From positions 395,214,674 through 395,278,673 of the forward strand of contig CM062289.1 in NCBI GenBank assembly GCA_031216915.1: DNA of 64,000 nucleotides, written 5' to 3'. Positions within the stretch are counted from its first letter, which is position 1. Every line of letters starts with the position of its first letter. Both the position numbers and the translations under genes were made by a program. Under the pieces are notes generated by a model. That model had not been told where the DNA came from, searched no databases, and saw only the letters and a list, made by a program, of their open reading frames with translations. Below, one piece after another: positions 1 to 11,143 of the stretch. This DNA comes from Pictodentalium vernedei. Lineage: Eukaryota; Mollusca; Scaphopoda; Dentaliida; Dentaliidae.

Positions 1-2542
1 TCGCTGGAAGCAATGGGAAGGCTCTTGGACAGAACCTGAGTGAGTAAGGAGAGGGGCTCCCTAAGCTCACTGCCCGTACCGGCCGGTTCGACATGGGGAC
101 GAACCAGCAAAGTGGCTTCACACCTGACCCTCTTAACCAGCGAAGGGTCACGATCCTCCAATACACCCGAAGTGGGGCGACAGGCGGCAGCCAAAACATC
201 TGAGGGCTTTGAACGCTCCCTGCCTCCCCTAGAAGGCTGATCAAGCTGACGAAGCAGCAGCTGATCTTTGGAATGACGTAGGACGTCATCCCGGACCGTC
301 AACACGGAACTCATGGAACAGTAGCGGACCTGCCAAAGAAGCAGATCGAAGAGCAGCGCGATGCCCCTCAAGAAGGGATCAGCCTGTGTCCAGCACAGAG
401 TCCCTTCGAACTAGTTCCAAAATAGCCATGTCACAGGCATGCGTGTGAGTAAGATGCATGAGCGCCTTGGACTGCACAGGCAAAGGAGCCTGTACATCGA
501 CAAACCTATCTGGAGGCAGATAGGCAGCTAAGGCAGAGACGACGTGATCGGGGAGAGAAAGCATACCCAGCATTTCTCTCGATAAGCCCAACATGGACTC
601 CAGAGTCGTCATAGGAATGACGGCAGACTTGGGCTTGGAAAGCCCGAGGGAATTGGAGTCCTGATCCAAAACCGTCAAAGTCTGGCAGACTGACGGATTG
701 GTGAAATCGTAGTAACGATAACGCACCGGAGGCAGAAAGGTGTCAACCCTGGTGAAGAACGGAGCCTTCATAGCCTTGGAACTCAGCTTAGAGTCCAAAG
801 CTGAAATTGCTTCAACCACCTGTACTGACTGGCACGGTCGAAGATGCCCAGAAGCAGGTTGCTCCACAGGCTGTAGTCACGCGACCATTGATCGCGGCCT
901 GGCTGACACTGTTGGCTGGTTTGATGGTTTGAGATCCGGAAGGAACCCAAACACAAAGTCAAGAGCTGCCCCCAAGTCGGAAGACTGCTGGCTCTTGACA
1001 TCAAGGATGTCTGACTCCTCCCCAGAGTCGGAAGACACATAGCCCATCGTGGGCAAACCAGCCGATGCCTCCCATGGTGTAGGCACACCAGGGGGATCAG
1101 AAAGCGGCCTGTTTCCAATCCCAGGAGGTAGCGCCATAGGGAGTGCCTGGAAACCACTCGCTGCCTCGCTGGAAGCAATGGGAAGGCTCTTGGACAGAAC
1201 CTGAGTGAGTAAGGAGAGGAGCTCCCTAAGCTCACTGCCCGTACCGGCCGGTTCGACATGGGGACGAACCAGCAAAGTGGCTTCACACCTGACCCTCTTA
1301 ACCAGCGAAGGGTCACAATCCTCCAATACACCCGAAGTGGGGCGACAGGCGGCAGCCAAAACATCTGAGGGCTTTGAACGCTCCCTGCCTCCCCTAGAAG
1401 GCTGATCAAGCTGACGAAGCAGCAGCTGATCTTTGGAATGACGTAGGACGTCATCCCGGACCATCAACACGGAACTCATGGAACAGTAGCGGACCTGCCA
1501 AAGAAGCAGATCGAAGAGCAGCACGCTGCCCCTCAAGAAGGGATCAGCCTGTGTCCAGCACAGAGTCCCTTCGAACTAGTTCCAAAATAGCCGTGTCACA
1601 GGCATGCGTGTGAGTAAGATGCATGAGCGCCTTGGACTGCACAGGCAAAGGAGCCTGTACATCGTCAAACCTATCTGGAGGCAGATAGGCAGCTAAGGCA
1701 GAGACGACGTGATCGGGGAGAGAAAGCATACCCAGCATTTCTCTCGATAAGCCCAACATGGACTCCAGAGTCGTCATAGGAATGACGGCAGACTTGGGCT
1801 TGGAAAGCCCGAGGGAATTGGAGTCCTGATCCAAAACCGTCAAAGTCTGGCAGACTGACGGATTGGTGAAATCGTAGTAACGATAACGCACCGGAGGCAG
1901 AAAGGTGTCAACCCTGGTGAAGAACGGAGCCTTCATAGCCTTGGAACTCAGCTTAGAGTCCAAAGCTGAAATTGCTTCAACCACCTGTACTGACTGGCAC
2001 GGTCGAAGATGCCCAGAAGCAGGTTGCTCCACAGGCTGTAGTCACGCGACCATTGATCGCGGCCTGGCTGACACTGTTGGCTGGTTTGATGGTTTGAGAT
2101 CCGGAAGGAACCCAAACACAAAGTCAAGAGCTGCCCCCAAGTCGGAAGACTGCTGGCTCTTGACATCAAGGATGTCTGACTCCTCCCCAGAGTCGGAAGA
2201 CACATAGCCCATCGTGGATAAACCTGCCGATGCCTCCCATGGTGTAGGCACACCAGGGGGATCAGAAAGCGGCCTGTTTCCAATCCCAGGAGGCAGCGCC
2301 ATAGGGGGTGCCTGGAAACAACTCGCTGCCTTGCTGGAAGCAATGGGAAGGCTCTTGGACAGAACCTGAGTGAGTAAGGAGAGGAGCTCCCTAAGCTCAC
2401 TGCCCGTACCGGCTGGTTCGACATGGGGACAAACCAGCAAAGTGGCTTCACACCTGACCCTCTTAACCAGCGAAGGGTCACGATCCTCCAATACACCCGA
2501 AGTGGGGCGACGGGCGGCAGCCGAAACATCTGAGGGCAGACG
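1..2542. repeat. 1165-bp tandem duplication inside gag (about 2.2 units visible)
   Basis: Position 1 aligns with 1166 and with 2331 (TCGCTGGAAGCAATGGGAAG, TTGCT in the third copy). Units are nearly identical. The unit junction fuses C-terminal gag sequence (…SRGGRERSKPS) to the mid-N-terminal segment (DVLAAACRPTSG…). The third unit continues at about 2540 into ordinary upstream gag sequence (AGACGTGTATAGG). The array may begin left of the window. Confidence 0.9.
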
Positions 2543-2742
2543 TGTATAGGGGTACGACACACCTCGAGGATCAACATAGCGGTAACTCAGGAGAGTCGCC
2601 CCGGACCTCTGCGGGACAAAAGGTCCAGGCTGCACAGAAGGCGTTGGTCCTGCAAAACTGGCCGTGTGACCAAAATGAGTGGACGGAAATGCCAATGACA
2701 AAACTGTGGTACTCGAGACCACAGTAGAGGGTTCGGCCGGCA

Positions 2743-2965
2743 GCCACTTCCAACTTCGCCGAGTTGAAGTCAGGGAAGGCTGAGGCCAATATCCCATATC
2801 TACACTACCAGACACCACTGCAGACCAATGAAGGTATAAAACTGCTGTGCTCAACGGCTGAGAGGACACTGCAGGGGGGTTCAGTCAGCTGCCACTTCCG
2901 ACTTCGCCGAGATGAAGTCGGGGAAGGCTGAGGCCAATACCCCACAACCACACTACAGACATCCC
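2743..2965. repeat. ~144-bp tandem duplication in upstream gag
   Basis: The block containing ACTTCGCCGAG, a GAAGTC motif and GGGAAGGCTGAGGCCAATA occurs at about 2743-2803 and again at about 2887-2943. Copy B has it once (26978-27030). It is a second, separate expansion in copy A. Confidence 0.75.
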
Positions 2966-3235
2966 TGCAGACCCTTGCAGGAATAAGCAGAGGAAGGCTA
3001 AAAACGGCGCCCAATGATGTTGTAGACGGAACAGCAGTAGCAGCAGATACGACGGGAGCTGTTGGAACTGGCAGAAAAGGGGAGAGAGACACCTAGCTCA
3101 GCCTCCAAAGGAGGAGTCACAACCCTAGTGACAGCCTCAGATGTCGACTGGAGAGGGCGCATAGTCCCGGAACCAGGCATCTCTTCACTAGAAATCCAAC
3201 AGCTCCCGCAGTATCCACCATGGTAAAAAAAACTT

Positions 3236-3640
3236 CACATCCCCCACGGATGGGGAATAACTCTCACCAGACGTGGTCGAGTCGGGTGGCCCTGAAACGA
3301 CAGTGTTCCACACCCACCGCGGGTGTGGGGGACATCCCCCACAGAGGGGGAGTAACTCTCACCAGACGTGGTCGAGTCGGGAGGCCCCGAAACGACAGTG
3401 TTCCCCATCCCCTGCAGGTGAGGGAGGAGCTGCATATCCCCCACTGAGGGGGTATAACTCACACGAGACGTGGTCGAGTTGCGAGGCCCCAAAATGACAG
3501 CGTTCCCCACCCCCCACAGGTGCGGGAGGAGCTGCACATCCCCCACGGAGGGGGAATAACACACACCGGACGTGGTCGAGTCGGGAGGCCCCGAAACAAC
3601 AGCGTTCCACACCCACCGCGGGTGTGAGAGGAACACCCAT
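3236..3640. repeat. four tandem ~100-bp units in gag leader region
   Basis: The landmark ATCCCCCAC recurs at about 3238, 3334, 3436 and 3538 (spacing 96, 101, 102). Each unit holds ACGTGGTCGAGT, GGCCCCGAAA and a C-rich/G-rich pair. Copy B carries the block once (27312-27420). The units translate on the minus strand as a diverged repeated peptide with a PSVGDV motif. Confidence 0.85.
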
Positions 3641-4197
3641 GAGAACGCACCAAGGCGAGGGCAAAAGGAATTGCCCTAAAGGAACCAAACTGGAAATAAC
3701 AGAGGTGAGAGCAGTAGAAGAAAAAGGTGAACTCAACAGATACAGAAAGTAGAAAAACACCCTCAACTACAAGAGAAGGTGGCAGAAAGAAAAACTGTGG
3801 GTACACGACAGAACCCAGACGGCCGACAGGGACCGAAAAAACAGAAATTCAGCCCTCAACAGAGTGAAGAAATCCTGTCCAGACAGTCCCTCATTGACAC
3901 CTAACTCCAATAACAATAAAAATTTATCAACCGAAAAAATTTCATTGCTGAACCACGTTGACACGATGTCGAAAAAACATTTGCGAAAACGGAATATATA
4001 AATAAAATACAATGAGAATGTGGTTGAAAATATTAATGAGAATATATAAAACACAGTCCTGTTATTATACGATCTTCAGATCCATAATCCAGTCACAGGA
4101 AAACCATTATCGACGTATTGAATTATCACTGTATCATAATGCAAAGATGGCAACACGTCAACCACGTTGCACGGACACAAGAAGAATGGTTTGATGA

Positions 4198-4437
4198 CTG
4201 CTTGCGCACTGGTTAACGGAAGTCGTGGAATTGTACTAAGAGAAGAGCGTCCCTTACTGGGTGTGCTCCGATGACGCTCGACCCAGTTTTGGCTTATTTT
4301 TTCAAGGTGTTTTTACACCACTTTTCTTTCCCAAATCTCTTGGGAAAGATTAAAATAGAGAGTATTTTATCCGAGTTAGGGTCTTCCACTGTAGTGCAAG
4401 CCTGTAGTAAACAATTGTAAGGTAGGTTGATAAGAAA
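4198..4437. repeat. right inverted terminal repeat of DIRS copy A
   Basis: It aligns with the right terminal repeat of copy B (28050-28284), sharing CGGAAGTCGTGGA, CGACCCAGTTTTGGCTTATT, TATTTTATCCGAGTTAGGG and AGCCTGTAGTAAACAATTGT. It ends TTGATAAGAAA, as copy B does. Several substitutions show it is older. Confidence 0.85.
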
Positions 4438-4564
4438 AAATATGTTCAAATAACAAATTATTGGTTACAAATTATTAGAAAGTGCCAACAGAAACTGTCC
4501 AATGAGTTGTAACAAAACAATGGTTTTATGAACAAAATCTTTCTAAACTCAGGCACAAATTGTT

Positions 4565-4728
4565 CAGGGCTCGATTTAACTGGATTAGCATAGCACTTTG
4601 CTCTCCAATTTCTGAATTTTGCTATTCAAGATTTATTAGTTTCAAGTGCTTTTGGATCAACTGCTAATCAATTTTCCAGGGTGAATAGTAAATTGCTATT
4701 CAAAATTTTCAGATTAAATCAAGCCCTG
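4565..4728. mobile_element. 164-bp hAT-like MITE
   Basis: The termini are CAGGGCTCGATTTAA and TTAAATCAAGCCCTG. Perfect 8-bp target duplications AAATTGTT lie at 4557-4564 and 4729-4736. TIRs plus an 8-bp duplication fit the hAT superfamily. Confidence 0.9.
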
Positions 4729-4736
4729 AAATTGTT

Positions 4737-5462
4737 GATAGTAAGCAGGGATTCCTCTGCCCTCTTTGGAAAAGGGTCAGGGGCCCATGCAATCGAGAAA
4801 ATTTGCATCACAAAGAAACACACAAAGAAAAAGAAATTGAGTACATTGTTTCAGAGGCTACATCATGTATAGTACATGTAGTCAGTTTTATGACAAATAG
4901 TCACATGAAATAATGATCAGTCAGTGTAATCTCTATTAAATAAATTGTTGTACTATAAATGATGACGATATTTATGCATTTTGCTACACTTTGGCAGTCT
5001 ACATTGTGTGGCTTTGCAGTTATGTCTAGGCAAGTCTTGGCTCCCTATGTAGGTGGACAAGACTTTCCAAGAAACAACTGACAAAGTTCTGAGGATGTAA
5101 CTTGGAAATGTATTGAAAACCTGCCTGTTGAGACACCTCTTTTGTTGTAGTAAAAAGTGATGAAAACTAAAATTAGACCTTCAAGAAGAAATAAATTTTT
5201 ATTTGAATGAAGACTGAGATTGGAAAATTTGGGGTTTGAATTGGGGGAAAATCATGCCAAAATGCCATTGGAAAGGGTCCCTTCTTGTGCCCCTGTAGAC
5301 ACCCAAAATAATCCCTAGTTAAGGATCTTTGAAAAAAATACTCATGTTACAAATCACCTTTGAAAAATAACTGAACCCTCTACCAGTTAAGGACACTTTC
5401 AACACTCAGGATCATCATGACCAACAGTTTCATGGGTGGAGGAAGCTTGAGTACATTTAGAA
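4737..5462. repeat. remnants of dispersed repeats
   Basis: There is no gene here. 4740-4860 resembles 57040-57180 (CCATGCAATCGAGAAAATTTG). 4960-5330 resembles 58540-58860 and parts of 28300-28420 and 29760-29900, which belong to a TTAA-bounded family starting CCCTTAAGG. These are decayed pieces without clear ends. Confidence 0.5.
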
Positions 5463-6017
5463 TAGGGATCTGCAAATCACAAATTTTTTCCCAAATCGAA
5501 TTTCGAATTGAATCATGTCTCTGATATCTATATCGAATCAAATCTTAAATCGAATCTTAAAAGACAAGTCATTTCATATTGCACCAAATAGAAGTAACGG
5601 AACACTGTGATGATCCTTACAAGACTGAGTGAACACCTTAAACACCAATAAATAAATATTCTCTGTAGCAGTCGCTGAAACAGCGAGGACTATTATTCAT
5701 AGTTTTAGTTTTTGAAGGCTTAAGAACGTGAATAGTAACAAGTTAAGCCTTCAAAAACTAAAACAATGGATAATGTTCTGGGCAAAATTCACTACTTACG
5801 ATTAAACACTGTCAATGACTCAATTAAATAGGAATTGAGCCTATATGAATGAATTGTTAAATGACAATTTTATCCAATTTTTGTTGGAAATATAACAAAT
5901 TGAAGTTAGTACCAGAGATTTGAAAAAATTGAATCTTCAGACTGATTCAGGATCGATCTTGATGCAGACGTATTGTATCAAATATCGAATCGAATCTCGA
6001 ATATTCGCAGGACCCTA
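5463..6017. mobile_element. 555-bp hAT-like element, TIR TAGGG(A/C)YCTGCAAATC family
   Basis: The termini are TAGGGATCTGCAAATC and GATTCGCAGG-type ATTCGCAGGACCCTA, with perfect 8-bp duplications ATTTAGAA at 5455-5462 and 6018-6025. Sub-terminal regions are rich in ATCGAAT motifs. A central foldback (about 5705-5762, arms containing TTTTTGAAGGCTTAA) is unrelated to the central foldbacks of the other family members at 11085, 18418 and 48643. There is no coding capacity. Confidence 0.9.
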
Positions 6018-6059
6018 ATTTAGAAGACTAAGTAATAGCGAGTAACTGTCAGACTCTCT

Positions 6060-6290
6060 AACTTACCGTCTGGCATAACCAGGCCTATCACTGATTGAAG
6101 GTAAGTGTACCATCGACAAGGCGTACCCTTCAGTACACAGTGCTGCTGTATACACTCTTGGCCAAATGTAATTATGGGTCTTACTGAAGGACATAATGCA
6201 GATGGTGAGGATTAGGTTTGAACCACTGACCTGAAGTGCAATGTGCTAACCAATGAGCCACCATGCTTGGACCGTTGACTTTCAATCTGA
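6060..6290 (-). mobile_element. degenerate SINE
   Basis: It keeps the SINE body motif of the window (TGCACCATCGAC-like, TACACAGTG) and a decayed tRNA-like head with AATGAGCCACCATGC. No clear tail remains. Confidence 0.55.
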
Positions 6291-6316
6291 AGTGCTAAAC
6301 AATGAGCCACCAGGCC

Positions 6317-6558
6317 TTAACCCTTTGCCTAATGAATCGCCTGCATCCATCCGCGTAATATGCAAATTGAGCAGTTGAAAAAAAAAAAATTTTCAAAATA
6401 TTTCAACAAAACCATATCATGTGACCCTTCATTGGAATGAGCTCATTGAGCTCGTTCCAATGAGGGGGTCACATGATATGGTTTTGTTGACATTTTTTGA
6501 AAAAAAATGATATTTAAAATAATAAATTTTGATATCATTTGCATTGGTAAAGGGTTAA
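6317..6558. mobile_element. TTAA-bounded (piggyBac-like) MITE, family TTAA-1
   Basis: It opens TTAACCCTTTGCC and closes GGTAAAGGGTTAA. TTAA plus a CCC…GGG terminus fits piggyBac-type insertion. The centre is a long hairpin: ACCATATCATGTGACC, then the core CTCATTGGAACGAGCTC mirrored (6408-6490). Confidence 0.85.
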
Positions 6559-6714
6559 AATTTTGTTCCGATTCACGTGAATCAGTTTTGATTCTCGTGA
6601 ACTCCTGTTGTGAGAATCAATATTCAGTTCTCAATTTAGAAACTTGAGAGTATTGTTGTATCCTTGTTCTTGTAGGTGTAACCAGTCGATAATCCCCAAT
6701 AAAAGACAAACCTG
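6559..6714. repeat. dispersed repeat also at about 32150-32300
   Basis: Shared blocks are TTTTGATTCTCGTGAAC, TGAGAATCA and GATAATCC. In both places it directly follows a TTAA-1 MITE, so the MITE probably inserted in an older repeat before that repeat was copied. Confidence 0.6.
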
Positions 6715-7112
6715 AGGCCACACAAAGTAGATCTGTTTCTCAGACCATTTTTTGTAAAATAGCTTGTGGGTGGGTGTTTTTTCATTTTATTTTTTATTTT
6801 TGTAATTATTTCTTTGCCATCAAAAGTTCATATCCTTGGTTTGTTTTATGCCTCATAATCTACAGAATAGTATGGGTGGTGGTGTATTTCGTCCCTTGAG
6901 TGCAAGAAGGCTTTGCAATGCTAAATCATTGCAAAGCCTTGCTGAACCCAAGTGACAAATTTATCAATTTTATTAACTTGGGTAAAATAACAGACATAAA
7001 CCATTTAATTTTTATTTTTTTAAGTTTGTATTGGTTATAAAAACAGCATGCGGCAGCCAAAAGGACCATGTGGGAGGGCCTGAGAAACAGATTTTTAACC
7101 TTTTTAGGCCTT
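6715..7112. mobile_element. PIF/Harbinger-like MITE, GGCC-TIR family
   Basis: It opens AGGCCACACAAAGTAGATC, followed by GTTTCTCAGACC, and closes GGCCTGAGAAACAGATTTTT…AGGCCTTA. Other copies are flanked by TTA. The central hairpin is CTTGAGTGCAAGAAGGCTTT and its mirror. Copies lie at 7701, 14675, 42075 and 45234, with partial copies at 21131 and 39780. The 3-bp TTA site suggests PIF/Harbinger, with moderate certainty. Confidence 0.75.
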
Positions 7113-7213
7113 AAGAAGAGACCATTAACTAGACTAAAAAGTTTGTTGGACTAGGCCCTGAGATTATCCATTATTTGAAAAAAACCTGCAAAATTCAAGA
7201 AAAATTAGTGTAC

Positions 7214-7324
7214 CTCAGAAAGACGAACTCCATCTTTGTATTTTACGGCTCTTGCCTCATCGGATGCTGCAAGATCTGTTTTGTTCCCAACAACAGCCAA
7301 GATTACTCCTTCACCAGTACCATC
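7214..7324 (-). CDS. large Rab GTPase exon (G4 motif NKTD), last exon seen
   Basis: On the minus strand an acceptor (TTTTATAG) precedes 37 complete codons, and the exon ends GAG before a GTACAC donor. It begins and ends in phase 0 and joins in frame to the 12590-12704 exon. It encodes DGTGEGVILAVVGNKTD and then a charged stretch ending VRLSE. NKTD (codons 325-328 of the joined exons) is the G4 motif that gives GTPases guanine specificity, and VGNKTDL is typical of Rab proteins. The next exon should supply the SAK (G5) motif and the C-terminal tail, probably with prenylated cysteines. I did not find it between here and the left edge. Confidence 0.9.
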
Positions 7325-7439
7325 CTATAAAATGATAAAATACAGTATATTCCATATTCCAATTGTAAAATATAATTTTCCTCTTATACAGTCAATTGAT
7401 GCAATACACTCTAAAGTCCATACTTACTATACTAAAGGT

Positions 7440-7700
7440 TTAACTAATTCCTGCAGGCAAGGACTGATAAAATTCAAGGCTATTCATGGCCTTTTCTTGA
7501 ATAATGTTTGCATTTTTCAAGGCTCTACAATAGCCAAATTCAAGAACTTTCAACACCCCGCCTTCACTAGTCCTAACTAGGACCTCCAGTCACTACCGGT
7601 ACCCCCTGTAGAGAAGTTGGAGGAGGGTATAATGACTAGAGGGTCCTAGTTAGTATTATGCCTTCACAAACTCTGACATATGAAACTATATAGTTATGAT
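7440..7700. repeat. foldback repeat (copies near 8120, 43185-43880, 44850)
   Basis: It begins AATTCCTGCAGGCAAGGACT. It ends with an imperfect palindrome, CTAACTAGGACCTCCAGTCA …TGACTAGAGGGTCCTAGTTAG (7574-7652). The longer copy at 43185-43880 has the same order, interrupted by an inserted element. Confidence 0.7.
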
Positions 7701-8110
7701 TAGGCCACACAAAGTAGATGTTCTGTTTCTCAGGCCAAGCTTTGTAAAATTGCATGCAGGCGGCGGTTTTTTATTTTATATTTTATTTTTGTAATTATTT
7801 TTTTGCCATCAGAAGTTCATATTCTTGGTTTATTTTATGTTTTAGGCCTCATAATCTACAGAATAGCAAGAGTGGTGGTGTATTTCGTCCCTTGGGTGCA
7901 ACAAGTCTTTGCAGTGCTAAAGCACTGCAAAGCCTTGCTGCACTCAAGGGACAAATTTATCAATTTTATTAACTTGTGTAAAATATCAGACATAAACCAT
8001 TTAATTTTTATTTTTTCAAGTTTGCATTGGTCATAAAAAGAGAGCATGCGGCAACCAAAAGGACCATGCGGGAGGGACGGAGAAACAGATTTTTAATTTT
8101 ATTAAGCCTT
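7701..8110. mobile_element. PIF/Harbinger-like MITE, GGCC-TIR family
   Basis: It opens TTAGGCCACACAAAGTAGAT and closes AAGCCTTA. The central hairpin is GCTTTGCAAT-like (7883-7952). It lies 376 bp upstream, in gene orientation, of the 7214-7324 exon. Confidence 0.8.
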
Positions 8111-8682
8111 ACATGCTTTGTCAGCTCTTTTTACTTCATGAATATTCAAGGCCTCCTGACACATTTTCCTGGATTTCAAGGCCATGAATGACCCTTAGTG
8201 AAAGTCAAGGTTGTTCCTAGAATCCAATGCTCTGCGGGAACCCTGATACCTAACATGACCAGAAGATGATCCTTGTTCAAAATATTCTTGAATAACAGAA
8301 AAATTTCATTTTTTGCCTCAAAACATAGCTTATGACAACTTATTTGGAGGGGTCATAAGTAGAGATGGGCAGTTTTGGAATTTTGAGTTCGGTACAGTAG
8401 AACCTGTCTTGAGAGACCGCCCTTTGGGCCACACAAAAGTGATCTCTCAAGACAGGTGGTCTCTCATAACAGGTTTCAGGTTTTCTCAAGTCAGTGAATA
8501 ACCAACCACAAAATTCAGAAATGGAGAAGAATGGATTTTTGTAATTACTTTGTAGCTGTTCTTTTTTATGAAGTTTTTGTAACAAATTGAAATGGAGTGT
8601 TATAAAAATTATAAAAATAAATTAGTGTTGAAAATCTTCATTGAAGATAGAGCCATGATAGTGGCTTCTAACACTCAATCAG
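8111..8682. repeat. repeat remnants, including a TA-MITE fragment
   Basis: 8120-8240 repeats the 'TTCAAGGCC' family. 8393-8480 has CAGTAGAACCTGTCTTGAGA and a mirrored TCTCAAGACAGG, the usual look of a Tc1/mariner-type MITE remnant. 8320-8350 has a piece of the TTAA-1 hairpin arm (AACATAGCTTATGA). No gene is seen. Confidence 0.5.
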
Positions 8683-9358
8683 TTAACTGGTAGAGTGCTG
8701 GAAGCCCATATTTGGGCTTTATTCTGAAGTACAGGTGCTGCTTCTTGAAGGCATCATATTCTGTGGATGTATTCTATAGTACAGTGGAGCCCACTTAATT
8801 GGATATCTCTTAATTGTATACCCCTGTTAATTGAATATAAGTTTCAAACACAAAACCATTTACCATACCTTCAGTACAAATTTGATCTGTTCATTGCATA
8901 TGGGTTGTAGAGTAAACTCCTGTTACTTGTATATAAATTTTTGTATTATATCGAAAAAGTTACTGTGACATGCACCAAAATTCCCCTTATTTACCTTTTT
9001 GGCCTCACTACATCCAATACAGGTATTTATTCTATTATATCTTGTTTGACAGGGCTCTATGAGCCCTGTCAAACAAGATATAATAGAATAAATGCTCAGT
9101 TTACCTCCAGAACACAGGAAACTGACCAAATCCCTGTTAATTGTATACTCCTATTACTTGAATAATTTTCACTGGCAACATGGATATTCAATTAAGAGGA
9201 TTCTACTGTACTTTTAAAGTTAAATAATTTTGTTTGTTAGGATTTGTCTTGTTACAATTTATGGAAGAGTGTCTGTAGGCACTCTGCCATAAATTGTAAG
9301 AAGGCAAAGACACGTGAAAAAATTTTGACGGAAAATAATTTAGCACTCAACCAGTTAA
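8683..9358. mobile_element. TTAA-bounded MITE, family TTAA-5, split by a TA-MITE
   Basis: It opens TTAACTGGTAGAGTGCTGG and closes TAGCACTCAACCAGTTAA. A 427-bp TA-MITE is inserted at 8782-9208. The central hairpin is GTTACAATTTATGGAAGAGT and its mirror (9246-9300). Cleaner copies lie at 57177-57427 and 58910-59159. Confidence 0.85.
8782..9208. mobile_element. TA-bounded MITE (Tc1/mariner-like)
   Basis: It opens CAGTGGAGCCCACTTAATTG and closes AGAGGATTCTACTG, flanked by TA on both sides. The central hairpin (about 9028-9091) carries TCTTGTTTGACAGGGCTC and its mirror. Copies lie at 21180, 45562 and 58027, and a reversed one at 41358. Confidence 0.9.
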
Positions 9359-9780
9359 AACCAACTTTATATATGGTTATTCTGACATGAAGCTTTTGCC
9401 ATCCTCTTATTGGTTTTCATTTCTTCCAAGTCTTTTCTGAACAAAAACTTTTCAAAAGTTTCTAACACAACTACTCTTTTCCCTACAAGTCTTTTAACAT
9501 CATGATGGCAGTTGGTATCTCATGTGAAAGTAACAGAGACCCATTTGATTTGGTTGTTCTGTATTAGGAGAGAACTGTACTAGAATGTGTGCACTGAGTG
9601 GGTAACATGCCGATAAATGGCATTCATGCAAGTTTACCACTTATGTGACAAACTGAGTGAATATTCAAAGAATTCAACTGTAGTTGTTCGAATAGTTTGA
9701 AACAAACACTTAATGACAAATCCTGGAGAGATTTGGATTTCATACAATTCTTTAATGTCGACTTTTTGAAGGTAACAACT

Positions 9781-10406
9781 CAGGGCTCAAAATACCTTTT
9801 TTTCTGTGCGTAGCAAAGAGCTACACATTTCCGAAAAATGAATAGCATTTTGTTTAAATTGCATAGCAGTTCTTGTATACCAGAGTTATGTCATACTGTT
9901 TTGTATTGAACTCTTCTGAGCAGATAGAATAATGTCCATCCATTTCTGTGCTTTTTCAAACGAGTTGCAACACATGAAGCACTAGCTATGTTTTGTCAGC
10001 TGAGCTGCCTTTGGCTTTAACAACTGCATGGACTTAGATATTTCCAAATGAGTAACATCTCTTAATTTGATGGGCTTAAAGTTATTTTGACTGGGTATTT
10101 TATGCAAAAATGCAGAAACAATGCAGGATGAATTCAAACCAATAAAATTCACGTTACATATAAAGTTGGTAATGCGAGACAGAGAGTTAATCTTATATCA
10201 GGAGTAAAGCATCAGTGAACTAGCTTGCAAAGTTTGTTGCAAATTTTCATTTTCACATTTTGCAATACAAGATATACAACTGCAGCCTATTAGGCTGCAG
10301 TTGAATATATTGTATTGCAAAATGCTATACATAATTGAAAATTGTGTAGCTTTTAGCATGTTTTGCATAGCAAATAGCGATGCGAAACCACTTATCTTGA
10401 GCCCTG
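9781..10406. mobile_element. 626-bp hAT-like element
   Basis: The termini are CAGGGCTCAAAATA and TATCTTGAGCCCTG, with perfect 8-bp duplications TAACAACT (9773-9780, 10407-10414). The central hairpin (10250-10324) has ATTTTGCAATACAAGATATA arms with tip CTGCAGCCTATTAGGCTGCAG. It is non-coding. Confidence 0.92.
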
Positions 10407-10775
10407 TAACAACTCACCCTGCAGTTTTCTGATGAAAAAGACTGAACATATCCTGAGTCTAACTAGATAGCACAAATTCAATGATAAATGGCTTTTTCTT
10501 TAACCATGTGATAGCTGTCAATTTTCTAATAGTCTGGAATGCCTATTGATATTAGGTTCACAACAGAGATAGACAGTACCTGTAGGCTGTTGTATCATAA
10601 CAATTAGAAAGAGGATTCGATTTGATTTGGTTTCAAACATTTTTGCTTGATTCAAGATTTGATTTGAGAGAAACATTGTGATTTGCCAGGCCATAAACTA
10701 GGGTTACTAATCGATTTAATCCTTTAATGATTTACAGAAATCAGTTTCAAAATTGTTAGAGATGAAATCTTGACT

Positions 10776-10980
10776 TAATCCACAGAAATCAAAATACAGA
10801 AATTTCAAGCAGAAAATTTTGCACATCTTATAACAGGGAATTTAACCAATTCAATCTTGTTTGACAGAGCTCATTGAACTCTGTGAAATAAGATTAAATT
10901 GGGTAATTTCCATGTTGCATTATGGGATACATTTGTGCCTTGAAATTTTGATATTTCAATATTAGTGTGCAGAGGGTTAA
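10776..10980. mobile_element. TTAA-bounded MITE, family TTAA-2 (decayed left end)
   Basis: The right end is TGTGCAGAGGGTTAA. The central hairpin is AATCTTGTTTGACAGAGCTC, mirrored (10853-10901). The left half is diverged. Confidence 0.7.
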
Positions 10981-11143
10981 TGATATGTTACTTTGATGGC
11001 CCGAACGGTCAACCTCTAAATAAAATTCACAGAGTCAAACCCAGGGCTCATTGGCCTCAACAACATGCAAATTCAGCAATAATTAGGGACCTGCAAATCA
11101 TGTATTTTCGATTTGAATTGAATCTTGAATCGAATCAAGTCTA

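Larger units (their letters stand above)
1..3668 (-). pseudogene. gag-like ORF of DIRS copy A, broken and internally duplicated
   Basis: Minus-strand fragments (379-867, 877-1536, 1544-2032, 2042-2869 and others) match blocks of the copy B gag protein, such as the segment around MEQPASG...SVQVVEA and the block ending RRDSVLDTG. After VLDTG the frame meets a TGA where copy B reads on through arginine. The 1165-bp duplication is not a multiple of three, so copies sit in different frames. The Cys-rich N-terminus and the start codon used in copy B (27578-27580) are missing here. No intact product is expected. Confidence 0.8.
1..4437 (-). mobile_element. DIRS-type retrotransposon, copy A (decayed, cut by window edge)
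   Basis: This is a relative of the fuller copy at 21737-28284, in the same orientation. The gag-like region occupies 1 to about 3640. A leader-like stretch follows, then a right inverted terminal repeat ending in the same TTGATAAGAAA motif (4427-4437). RT and recombinase would lie left of the window. Reading frames are broken, and the zinc-finger segment of gag near 3636-3668 is deleted relative to copy B. Three internal tandem expansions make gag unlike that of copy B. It is most likely a dead or non-autonomous copy. Confidence 0.85.

Noticed and set aside
4990..5060. Minus-strand segment as the missing SAK-containing last exon of the Rab gene
   Set aside because: The sequence recurs at 58560-58640 as a dispersed repeat and lacks an ETSAK-like block.
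6410..6490. Short regularly occurring palindromes as a CRISPR array
   Set aside because: They are dispersed over tens of kilobases within transposon copies and show no repeat-spacer spacing. This is animal nuclear DNA.
8923..9165. Repeated peptide 'YSIISCLTGL…CQTRYNRIN' at 8923, 9165, 21269 and 45745
   Set aside because: It is read from both strands of a palindromic MITE hairpin, which explains both its recurrence and its self-similarity.
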